Of a stretch of 64,000 nt of DNA, positions 38,401 through 47,459 are shown piece by piece. Location: positions 434,001 to 498,000 of the forward strand of contig RQOL01000660.1 of NCBI GenBank assembly GCA_013076295.1, in the 5' to 3' direction. Made by a program: the position numbers and the translations under genes. The notes beneath the pieces were generated by a model. It ran no database searches and was not told the DNA's origin. It saw only the letters and a program-made list of their open reading frames with translations. The stretch comes from Sanderia malayensis (lineage: Eukaryota > Cnidaria > Scyphozoa > Semaeostomeae > Pelagiidae). Every line of letters starts with the position of its first letter. The first letter of the stretch is position 1.

Positions 38401-40084
38401 GGCGAATATTAGCGAATCCCCGGCGGCTGAAATTGTTTGCGAATATCACGATGGGACCGCAGAGGTCACGGACTCCCCCTTTGGAATCGGCTTTTTCAAC
38501 AGTGCACAAAGGAAAAGCAATAGACAAAGAGCTTGTTGTTCTTTCAAAATATTGACTGGAATTTCAACATGTGATTGAGGTACCTCTCGGAAGCCCATTC
38601 AGCCGAGAATAGGCAAGCACTCGCAAAAACCATGAAGTACAATTGTAAACACATTGTGCGTCAAATCAATTCAAGCATATCTTATTTGAAAATTGTACTT
38701 TGATTGAGAACAAATATATGCCAAAGTTGAAATATGATTTGGCTGGCTTGTTAAACGAATCAAATTGTATAACGAAATTGAGCTGATATTATACTGCTTC
38801 TTGCTTCCAGCAAAGCAAGAAGAATGGAGCAGCAAATATACTTTGTATCAAATCAATTAAAGCAAGTTGTATTAAAATTTGTATTTTGATTGACTTTGAC
38901 TACAAATACGTGCCAAAATTTGCACTGTACTACTAGAATGCTCGGAGGTAAAACTGAAAGTACAATTGTTCTTATGTGAACCACAAGGAAGCAGTTTTTC
39001 AGGCTCACCACGCCCAACTTCATCTGCATGTTATTTAATGAAACCACAAGTTGATTTTATCAAAATTTACAATGCCTTTTTCTCAAGATTATCCAATCAA
39101 ACCTCTGCAGGAGCCAGATTTGGCCCCAGGGCGAGGAAAAAACAATTGATAATGGAGAGAAGCGTTCAGTGGAATATTGATGAATGGAGAATATTATATT
39201 GATATTAAGCCTTGCAATTGTAAACTTCATGAAAGACAGAAATATGATAAAAATAAGACCAGAACAATCTTAGATAACCAAAAATAGACAAATGTATTGG
39301 TTTCTTAAATCGACAATCATAATCGCTCTTCCTTTTGGTCAAGTTTTGTTCCTAATAAATCAATAATTTCCACAAATTGCCGCTGGTTGAAATATGACAA
39401 TACAGTATACTTAGACTTCCTTCCTCCAAGTATTTTTGGATCTGATAAAATATCGTTTTTCTACAAACGACATCTCATAAAAGCACAATGATACAATTAT
39501 TTTCCAGCCACCCTATTCATTAATGCCGCGAATCACTAAAACGGCAAGCAAGGACACAAAAGCAACAAACAGAAGTAATGTTTGAATTGAATGGCAACAG
39601 GGGCCGGCATTATAAAAAAGCCGTCGTTATTCTAGCGGCAATACGCTTGAAGGCATGCAATAATTGCGTCTTTATCAACTGAAGGCGCAACTATTGCTCT
39701 TGCTTGGGATGATGCTTAGAGTAAAACTAAAGACAAAATCAACTAAGGTTTCGAATATGCTTTACTTGATATCCAAAGCAAAGGCCCAGGCTATAATTTT
39801 ATTCTGTAGTTTTTGTTCGGGCACGGTTAGGGTTAGCGTTGGGGGGGGGTGTACGGTGGGGGGTACGGTTAGGCTCCAATGTCAGGGTTATGGTTAGGAT
39901 TAGGAGATAATATTCGTGCATAAAGAGTTAGTGCCCAATGCCCATGCAAGCCGAAATGTTCGCACTGTTATGATAAGATCCAGTGTCAGAAGAATATCCA
40001 CAGAGTTATAAAAGTGCCATGAATGAAAACCTGCGTGGCTTATCCGACATAAACAAGTAAACTAGTAAACATAACATATTTACA

Positions 40085-41644
40085 TCACGTGTACTTGAGT
40101 TTTCTAGGCGATGCTCCTAAAAGGTCAGCAATAATATTCTTTGCAAAGCAAAACGCGACCAGAACTGCTGACATCACAATGGCAATCACAGATACAATCA
40201 CAAATGCTATGACATCATAGTTATAATATGAGTACCAGGCCACTGTGTTTAATTCTTCATCATACAAGTGTGTCACTCCTTTGAACCTGACGACGTAGTC
40301 AATCCAAAATAAAAACGTCTGTTTTGGAGATACAAGTTGAGTTTTTGCAATCTCAGACAGCTTTATGCTATTCTGCTTGTAAACTGCATTTGTCAGCATC
40401 CTTTTGATAGCAGCCTCAATTTGCTCTTGACTGGCATCATTTGCATTTAATACCTCTCCGATGCCATGTCTTTGCACTATATTGGCACAATTGGCCATCT
40501 GATTGGAAAATAGAGGCATGCCAAGGACAGGCACTGCATGCCTTACAGCATGGTGCAGTGATCTCAAGTTACAATCTGTAATTAGGAACCGGAGACCCGA
40601 ATGAGCAATTACATCATTTTCATCCAAACTGGGGAACAATTGTGCATTCGGTGGCACAATGTCACCAAGGAGTTTGGGTGACTTCCACACAATTTTCTGA
40701 TGAACAGTGGAAAGCACCCCAGCCAGCATTGCACTCCGTGTGTGATCAATGACTTGAGAAATTGATCTAATGTTAACAAAAATAAAGCCAATGTGACTGT
40801 TTACAGTGTGCACAAAGTTCTCTGCATCATCTGATAATGGTGATGGGTCCTTGGAAAAAATGCCTGCCACTGGAATAACGTATGGCATGAGCGACATTGG
40901 CACGTCATAGGTTGGATCTATGTTATAAAACACAAGTGGTTTGGCTCGGCTAATTGAATCTGCTACAGAAAGCGTCTTGTTAAAGCCATACTTGCTTTTA
41001 ATTTCATCAATAGGAGCAGACAAATAGTAAGGTGAATAGACCATATGGTAAAATATCTCATTAACAGTTCTTGAAACACGACCCAGAAACCCCACATGAT
41101 TGGCTACTGTGTGAACATGTGACCATGCAATGTTGCTTTGCAGTTCAAAATTACTGCCACACCAAAGGATTGTGGGCAAACGGAGATAGTCCATGAGGAC
41201 GAGAGAACAAATGTTTGAAAAATCTGTTATGAATAAATCAAACTCCTCGTATTTCAATTGCATTGAAATATATTTTCTTCTCAGCAAGTTCTCGCATAAT
41301 TCAATCGATATATGGCTGTCATAATAAAGTCTATCCTCATTTTTTTGTTGACTTATTGATTCATCTAACAGATTAGTAGAATCTTCTGGAATAGAATATG
41401 TGAACAAGGTAAGATTTTCCGTCAACTCATATCTTGGTTTGTTCAAAGTGTTTACAAGAAGCATGACATCATGCCCATTTTCAGCAAGAATTGATGAAAG
41501 GTTGACCATGTCATTAAAATGTTGATTTGTTGGTACGATATCCAGTGGAAATACCAGAATCTTTGAGCAGTTCGTGCTTCTAGATAAAGCCAGCAATGTG
41601 CCAAATAAAAGGTGAAAGGCTCTGGGTATCCACATTTTTGCCAT
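40085..41644 (-). CDS. UDP-glycosyltransferase-like type I membrane protein, single exon, 519 aa; donor motif altered
   Basis: UGT family enzymes sit in the ER membrane and transfer a sugar from a UDP-sugar to small lipophilic acceptors. Here residues 1-25 form a signal peptide, the N-terminal lobe contains H42 and D141 (in LFITDFSN), at the positions where the family's catalytic His/Asp pair is expected, and residues 478-500 are a C-terminal membrane span. The tail ends KLKYT, a KxKxx-type ER-retrieval signal. The UGT signature region aligns (FLITDCNLRSLHHAVRHA then VPVLGMPLFSNQ), but the nearly invariant donor-binding HGG is DCN (357-359) and the preceding W-x-PQ-x-D segment is FPSLDEND. 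It may therefore be a non-catalytic relative, although the frame is intact. A 5.3-kb transposon lies 60 bp upstream of the start codon. Confidence 0.85.
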   Translation of the reverse strand: MAKMWIPRAFHLLFGTLLALSRSTNCSKILVFPLDIVPTNQHFNDMVNLSSILAENGHDVMLLVNTLNKPRYELTENLTLFTYSIPEDSTNLLDESISQQKNEDRLYYDSHISIELCENLLRRKYISMQLKYEEFDLFITDFSNICSLVLMDYLRLPTILWCGSNFELQSNIAWSHVHTVANHVGFLGRVSRTVNEIFYHMVYSPYYLSAPIDEIKSKYGFNKTLSVADSISRAKPLVFYNIDPTYDVPMSLMPYVIPVAGIFSKDPSPLSDDAENFVHTVNSHIGFIFVNIRSISQVIDHTRSAMLAGVLSTVHQKIVWKSPKLLGDIVPPNAQLFPSLDENDVIAHSGLRFLITDCNLRSLHHAVRHAVPVLGMPLFSNQMANCANIVQRHGIGEVLNANDASQEQIEAAIKRMLTNAVYKQNSIKLSEIAKTQLVSPKQTFLFWIDYVVRFKGVTHLYDEELNTVAWYSYYNYDVIAFVIVSVIAIVMSAVLVAFCFAKNIIADLLGASPRKLKYT

Positions 41645-41695
41645 AGTATCTTTCTAATCATAAATTTTCAATACATGTTTCTAGAAAATCACAAG

Positions 41696-41703
41696 GGAGG
41701 GAA
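41696..41703. repeat. Target-site duplication, left copy
   Basis: GGAGGGAA, identical to 47045-47052, directly abutting the outer end of the left terminal repeat. A 9-bp reading (GGGAGGGAA) is also possible because the element itself ends in G. Confidence 0.85.
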
Positions 41704-42730
41704 CATTTTAATGTCCCCAGGACAAGATTCAGGACAAGATTCAGGACAAGATTCAGATTCGACAAAATTCTATTTTCAATCAATAATTAAGGCATCTAAT
41801 AGTGAATACAGCAAAACCAAACAAAAAATACCTGTTAGATATATCAGTAAGCTTCAATATAGGCCAAAAACCGAAATTAAATTCCAGGTAATCTTCACGA
41901 AATTAGAGCCCGTATGTCACGATGTCAGTGTACGTAGCTTGACTAGGCCCTAAACAATGGCCCCCAGTTCATGAAAATCAAAAATATTTTCAAACCAAAC
42001 AGCAAATACATGTTAGCTATATCAATGTGCTACAATTTGAGCCCAAAACCGTACAAATATTCCAGGTAATCGCGTCAGAATTAGAACCCGTATTTCATTA
42101 TGTCAGTATACAAAACCTCATGTGGCCGCGGAAAATGACCCCCGTGAACCACTTTCCTTAAAATTTTCAAACCAAAACCCAATTACACAAAAGCAAATTC
42201 AATAAGCTTCAATTTGAAAGAAGAACCGTGAAAATATTCCAGGTAATGGCTGCGAAATTAGAACCAGTAGGACTGGATGTGAGTGCATAAAAGTTAGCTA
42301 GCCGTAAATAATGACTTATTTCAGATGTAAATTCAAAAAATTCTAAATCAAAACACCAATTACCCGTTAGCCATAGCAATAAGCTGCTATGTGGAACAAA
42401 AATTTTGCAAATATTCCAAGTAGTTTTTACGAAATTAGAACCAGTAGGTCTCTATGTCAGTGCATAAAAGTTGGTTAGGCCCGTAAACAATGACCTCTTT
42501 GAGACGCAAATACAAAACATTTCTAAATCAAACCACAATTACCCGTTAAGCCATAGCAATAAGCTGCTATATGCAACAAAAATTTTGCAAATATCCAAGT
42601 AGTTTTTACAGAATTAGAACCAGCAGGTCCCCATGTCAGTGTATGAAAGTTGATCAGGCTGTAAACAATGACTTCCTGCACACATAACTTCAACAAATTT
42701 CTGAATAGAATACTAATTACCGGCTAGACA
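41704..42730. repeat. Left terminal inverted repeat (~1.03 kb)
   Basis: Reverse complement of 46028-47044. The outer end carries three exact copies of the 12-mer AGGACAAGATTC (41719-41754), where the right end has about two diverged ones. The rest is an array of five ~178-bp units, each containing an AATTAGAACC(C/A) and TTACC(C/T)GTTAGCCATA-like core. The inner boundary is the CTAGACA at 42724-42730. Confidence 0.88.
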
Positions 42731-43074
42731 TTCAGTTCCTGTTGTCATACGGGAGAGCGTGGTGTGCTAACACTCATTGGGCCACAGGGGCACGAGATTC
42801 TAATATGAATCGGGCATAGAACACCGAGAATTTCGCCCTTTTTCTTTGAGAAAAGTGGACGAAAAAGCAATTTGTTAGTGAAAAATACTTCAAACGCCGA
42901 AAAACTACGAAAACTTCGAAATTAAAGTGAAACTTTTGATAAATATGCGAATGTTGAGTGAAAACGTTAGCTCGGCCAACGTTAAGTGGCATCACCGCGA
43001 AGGCATGCTAAATATTCACACCTATGCAGAACAAAAGGGGGATGGCGAGCTAACGTTAACGTTAACGTTAAGTT

Positions 43075-43965
43075 TTGAATGATCGAGCAACACAAAAAGG
43101 AGTCAAAATGTTATTTTACATCCGCAAAGATTGCAGAACGAAAGAAAATCTGCCCAACGACAAACTGGCTGTGTCAATAGAAGAACGCATTGATATCTCT
43201 AACATTGTGATGAACGATGGCATAAGAATGACGGGGTTACTTGGGAGAGAAGACATTACCAGTACTCTGAGAGGAGCTCGATTAAATGGACAAACGCTGG
43301 ATGCTTGTTTGCAGACATTAGCTTTGCAAGATGGAAAGGACATAATTTGCTTCAACTCGTATTTATTTGAGCTTTTACAGAACAACGACATCACTAAAGC
43401 TGTTGTAAAAAAAGCGCTTCACACTGCAAATGTCAAGACTGCAGATGTCATCCTTTTACCGGTGTTTCGTTCCGCTGGTGTGGGACATTATGCTTTAATG
43501 ATAATCTACCCTCAATTGTGTCTTATGGTATATTGCCGATTCGTTGCTGCCTGGAGTGAATGCCGAAGTACGAAATACTTTATGGTTTGTCTCTCTCTTA
43601 TGTGGTCCTTTTATCCAAAAATTAGTCTCAGTAATTTTTCAAGAAGATATGCAATGGTATGCACGGACGAAATCGAGAGACAAGATGATGATGTTAGCTG
43701 CGGTATTTTCACATGCTTAAATGCATATCGTTTCATAAACGCAAACAAATTTGGCGTAGTTTGTAGAGACGAACTAAAAAGACTTCGTCATTGGATTTGT
43801 GCCAAAGGTCGGGTAGCGACACCACAAGTTGGAAAAGCCTCAAAATATTGCAAGGAAAGAGTATCGATTTATAAAGAACAAGCTCGTGGAGTTGGAAATA
43901 CAGACACGTCTCCCCTTAGGCTATTTACAACTGCGCATGGGAAAGCCAGAAGCTGCTCTAATTGA
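43075..43965 (+). pseudogene. Ulp1/C48-like cysteine protease, frameshifted, within the transposon
   Basis: C48 peptidases cleave ubiquitin-like modifiers such as SUMO. The open frame begins at an ATG (MNDRATQKG; a second start MLFYIRKD is also possible). The segments LNGQTLDACLQTLALQDGKD, CFNSYLFELL and ILLPVFRSAGVGHYALMII give the usual C48 N-lobe and the catalytic His (GHYAL). Further on, RQDDDVSCGIFTC supplies the oxyanion Gln and the nucleophile Cys. The region between, which should hold the catalytic Asp, is out of register: the typical segment VLWYIADSLLPGVNAE is read in the second frame (about 43519-43566), so at least two indels separate His and Cys blocks. I call it a pseudogene; an unrecognised intron is less likely because no splice pair fits. 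Confidence 0.65.
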
Positions 43966-43968
43966 AAA

Positions 43969-44466
43969 ATGCCCCATTTGGAACAACTTGGTCGGTTGAT
44001 GCAGAAAGAGACTTTGCCGAATTATGATTCAGATTCCACCGATGAAGGCAATGAAATATTCGTAACAGCGATACGAAGACCAATTGAGGTAGACATGGAT
44101 CTGTTTACTAAATGTGCGAGGAACTGGCCAAAATTGAAAGCTTTTCTAAAATAGATGATCAAGCAATTCAGCTCGAAGATCCGATAGAATAAAGGCGGTC
44201 ATTCTCTTACCAAGAGGGCTTTTTCGTGCATTGTCCGAAAAAGAGCTTCTCAGCATAACGGAGTCGATTCAACAAATGGGCATTTCAAACCTTCTTTTCA
44301 ATACGGCAAGAAATTGGGGAAAAAGTGGCTGACAGATCGCAACATGATGGCCAAAACCTGTCGCCTTGGCATGGCATTGCTAGACCGAGTAATTGTCCCG
44401 GAGCTGATAACTGAATATTTAGCAAAGAGATATAATCTGCGCCGAAATGAATTGACCAAGAGATAA
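43969..44466 (+). pseudogene. Decayed coding-like middle region of the transposon
   Basis: A 61-codon frame (43969-44154) with an acidic stretch NYDSDSTDEGNE is followed by coding-like segments scattered over different frames, for example ILLPRGLFRALSEKELLSIT and, after a frame change, MALLDRVIVPELITEYLAKR ending at a stop near 44466. This looks like one reading frame broken by several indels. No family was recognised. Confidence 0.4.
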
Positions 44467-44604
44467 CTATGGGACTGAAGGCCAATTATTGTACCACGTA
44501 CACTTGAAAGAACAGGTAGCTAAGAGTGTTAAAAATCTCGATCTTTTATTGCAACACGACTTTTCCCTTTTCATAAAAGACTAATTAATCTTTTTCCTTT
44601 ATAG

Positions 44605-45518
44605 GAATGTACTATAGCAAAAAAAAAATAACTAATGACGATACATTGTATCAAGGTAAGAAAGAATTGATAAATCAAACAATATCTTTGTACGGATCCC
44701 CAAGGCAAACTTAAAAAACGATATTTTCTGATTTCATGATATTTTCTGATACTTTTTGTTTGCCCGATAAAATATATTCAAGGTATTTGCTCCATTTCCA
44801 GTGATAGCAGGGAAGTTAACAGACGAAGAAGTGGGAGCCATTGTGGTCGGTCTTAACCAATACCTTGAAGCTGAAGAATCTGAGGTGAGATTAGAAATTC
44901 ACGTCGCAAAACAAAAGAAGTGATCCTAGTTGCTCAGAGAGAGAGCAGTCTATAAAAAAAACGACTTTTCTCATAGTTTTTAGATATGATGCCGCATGAA
45001 ATGCTACGGAAACACCTTTTAACAGAAACTGCTGGTCGAGTAGATCAAGGAACAGTCCTCCATGTGGAAAACAGTGACAAAAAACATAGTTGGAGCACTA
45101 TTTTTAATTGGTTAGTACATGTAGCTATGCTATGCCATTCCGAATATTTAGAACTGGTTCATAGCTTTAATATTGCAATCATCAAACGTGCAATTATAAA
45201 ACCTAATCCATTTTAGAACCTGTCTATGATCACGAACAACGACGCAGTTGTATTAACAGTTTGGAGGCCGTTGTACAAAAATGTATGAAGATTGTGGTTG
45301 AGAAGAAACTCCGATCAATTGCATTTGCGGTGAATCCAGGACCAAATAAGAATTGGGATGTGCATCTCAGATTGAAAATAATAACAGAGGCCGTCCGAAG
45401 TCAACTAAGTAAGCTGCGCATGGAGCAGGGACAATATATTTCAGTCGCCATTGTCAGGTTCGTAGCAGAGAATGATTACTTTGCCAATGTTGCACGGGAA
45501 TTCATATCAACATTATGA
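44605..45518 (+). pseudogene. Macro-domain-like ORF in the transposon (4 exon-like blocks)
   Basis: Exon-like blocks 44605-44655, about 44809-44885, 44977-45110 and 45217-45518. The first three join in frame with GT-AG signals. The joined reading follows the macro-domain (ADP-ribose-binding) pattern: AGKLTDEEVGAIVVGLNQYL for the N-terminal GDIT...DAIVN...N strand and loop, GRVDQGTVLHV for the G-x-x-x-tG-x-v strand, then an amphipathic helix, KKLRSIAFAVN for the 'kSIAFPa' strand, a second helix (RLKIITEAVRSQL), and YISVAIVRFVAENDYFANVA for the terminal strand and helix. The binding loops (NAAN with GGGV, and sTGiyG) are not conserved. The junction between blocks three and four is out of phase (the best donor yields TGA), so this copy is probably non-functional. 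Confidence 0.55.
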
Positions 45519-46027
45519 AAAGTAACGACATTTATTCAAAAAAGGTCGTCTTAATTGTTATTTTCTATAAAATTTTTGTTCTTGCTATGTTCTATTACCA
45601 TCTATTGTTGATAGTTGGTATAGATGGTAATCAAGTCACGTACAATGTCTGATGACAGGTATTGGGTTTCGATTTGAAAGTGCTTTTCTCAGGGGATTAT
45701 CGTGTTTTCCAAAGCTATAGAAGGGGATTTTATATATAATATGTTCATTTAATATTCTTATGTTACAGAGTATGTTGCTTATAGTCTTTGTTAACTTTGA
45801 TAAAGTATAGGTTGCTTTAGAAAACTATAAGCTTGTAATTGAAAATACTTCAATTTGGCAAGGGGCTATCTCAGCTTAATTTTGCCTATTGTTTTTTATT
45901 ACCGTTTTTAATTACATTATATCATATGCAAAATTTTCTGAATACAAGGGAGCCTTCTGGTTGCAATTTAACAAAAATTACCTGGAAAATTTTAAGAGAA
46001 TGTGCATCAAATAGCACATCATTATTT

Positions 46028-47044
46028 TGTCTAGCCGGTAATTAGTATTCTATTTAGAAATTTGTTGAAGTTATGTGTGCAGGAAGTCATTGTTTACAGC
46101 CTGATCAACTTTCATACACTGACATGGGGACCTGCTGGTTCTAATTCTGTAAAAACTACTTGGAATATTTGCAAAATTTTTGTTGCATATAGCAGCTTAT
46201 TGCTATGGCTAACGGGTAATTGTGGTTTGATTTAGAAATGTTTTGTATTTGCGTCTCAAAGAGGTCATTGTTTACGGCCTAACCAACTTTTATGCACTGA
46301 CATAGAGACCTACTGGTTCTAATTTCGTAAAAACTACTTGGAATATTTGCAAAATCTTTGTTCCACATAGCAACTTATTGCTATGGCTAACGGGTAATTG
46401 GTGTTTGATTTAGAATTTTTTTGAATTTACATCTGAAATAAGTCATTATTTACGGCCTAGCTAACTTTTATGCACTCACATCCAGTCCTACTGGTTCTAA
46501 TTTCGCAGCCATTACCTGGAATATTTTCACGGTTCTTCTTTCAAATTGAAGCTTATTGAATTTGCTTTTGTGTAATTGGGTTTTGGTTTGAAAATTTTAA
46601 GGAAAGTGGTTCACGGGGGTCATTTTCCGCGGCCACATGAGGTTTTGTATACTGACATAATGAAATACGGGTTCTAATTCTGACGCGATTACCTGGAATA
46701 TTTGTACGGTTTTGGGCTCAAATTGTAGCACATTGATATAGCTAACATGTATTTGCTGTTTGGTTTGAAAATATTTTTGATTTTCATGAACTGGGGGCCA
46801 TTGTTTAGGGCCTAGTCAAGCTACGTACACTGACATCGTGACATACGGGCTCTAATTTCGTGAAGATTACCTGGAATTTAATTTCGGTTTTTGGCCTATA
46901 TTGAAGCTTATTGATATATCTAACATGTAATTTGTGTTTGGTTTTATTGAAGTTAATATTAAATACTTTAATCATCGTTTGAAATTTGACTTTGGTCGAA
47001 TCTGAATGTTGTCCTGCGAATCTTGTCCTGGGGACATTGTAATG
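46028..47044. repeat. Right terminal inverted repeat (~1.02 kb)
   Basis: Five tandem units of ~176-180 bp, with the GGCCTA(A/G)-type unit start near 46098, 46276, 46454, 46631 and 46809; each unit contains a 'CACTGACAT...TCTAATT' core. Adjacent units differ more from each other than from their counterparts in the left repeat, so the array was in place before the two ends were last copied from each other. Confidence 0.88.
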
Positions 47045-47052
47045 GGAGGGAA
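47045..47052. repeat. Target-site duplication, right copy
   Basis: GGAGGGAA, identical to 41696-41703, immediately outside the right terminal repeat. Confidence 0.85.
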
Positions 47053-47459
47053 CACAGCAAAATCACAATTCGATCTCATCTCACAATGCCGTTTGCCATG
47101 AATTGAGCAGTCGCCCCCAAATATTGATAGTCACCATATCCTCGTATTGATAACAGCAAACATTTTGTATCCAGGTTTATAAGTAATTCAAGTTTCAAAT
47201 TGAAATAAAGAGAGGATAATTGACCACGCCAAGAAAAAAAACAACAACACAGCAACACTAAAATTTTTGAATTGAACTTCATGTGCATGCGCAAGTATTG
47301 CCCATCTTTATTAACCCTAGCTGTTGTTGTTGTTGTGTTGCTTTTTTCACGTGTTATTTGAATTTCGATGTGGTGGTGCAACAAAATTTGGTTTATTGCT
47401 TCAAGAAAATCTACGCGTTTGCAACCATTCTGCTTATAGATGACCAAGTTAAACGAAGA

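Larger units (their letters stand above)
29168..40084. other. Long gene-poor spacer (about 11 kb)
   Basis: No gene was recognised on either strand: open frames are short, unspliced and without familiar motifs. Features seen are a 340-bp inverted-repeat element (33616-33955), a (CAA)n-containing duplicated segment (about 35063-35260), a 61-bp-arm hairpin (35341-35482), a CpG-dense patch (about 38131-38240), two diverged ~80-bp repeats (38645-38725 and 38845-38920) and a G-rich TTAGGG-like stretch (39825-39905). Regulatory DNA for the ERK3/4-type kinase presumably lies just right of 29167. Confidence 0.5.
41704..47044. mobile_element. 5.3-kb DNA transposon with ~1-kb terminal inverted repeats and protease/macro-like cargo
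   Basis: Termini CATTTTAATGTCCCC (left) and GGGGACATTGTAATG (right) are inverted copies with two differences. Terminal repeats extend to 42730 on the left and from 46028 on the right. Exact 8-bp duplications flank it. The ~3.3-kb interior holds, on the plus strand, a frameshifted Ulp1/C48-like protease, a decayed middle region and a spliced macro-like ORF; no transposase is visible, so it was probably mobilised in trans. Ulp1-type proteases are known passengers or components of several eukaryotic DNA transposon groups (for example MULEs). The CA...TG ends with 8-bp duplication would suit P-type or KDZ-type elements; the 8-9-bp duplication also suits MULEs. The superfamily is left open. Confidence 0.88.
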
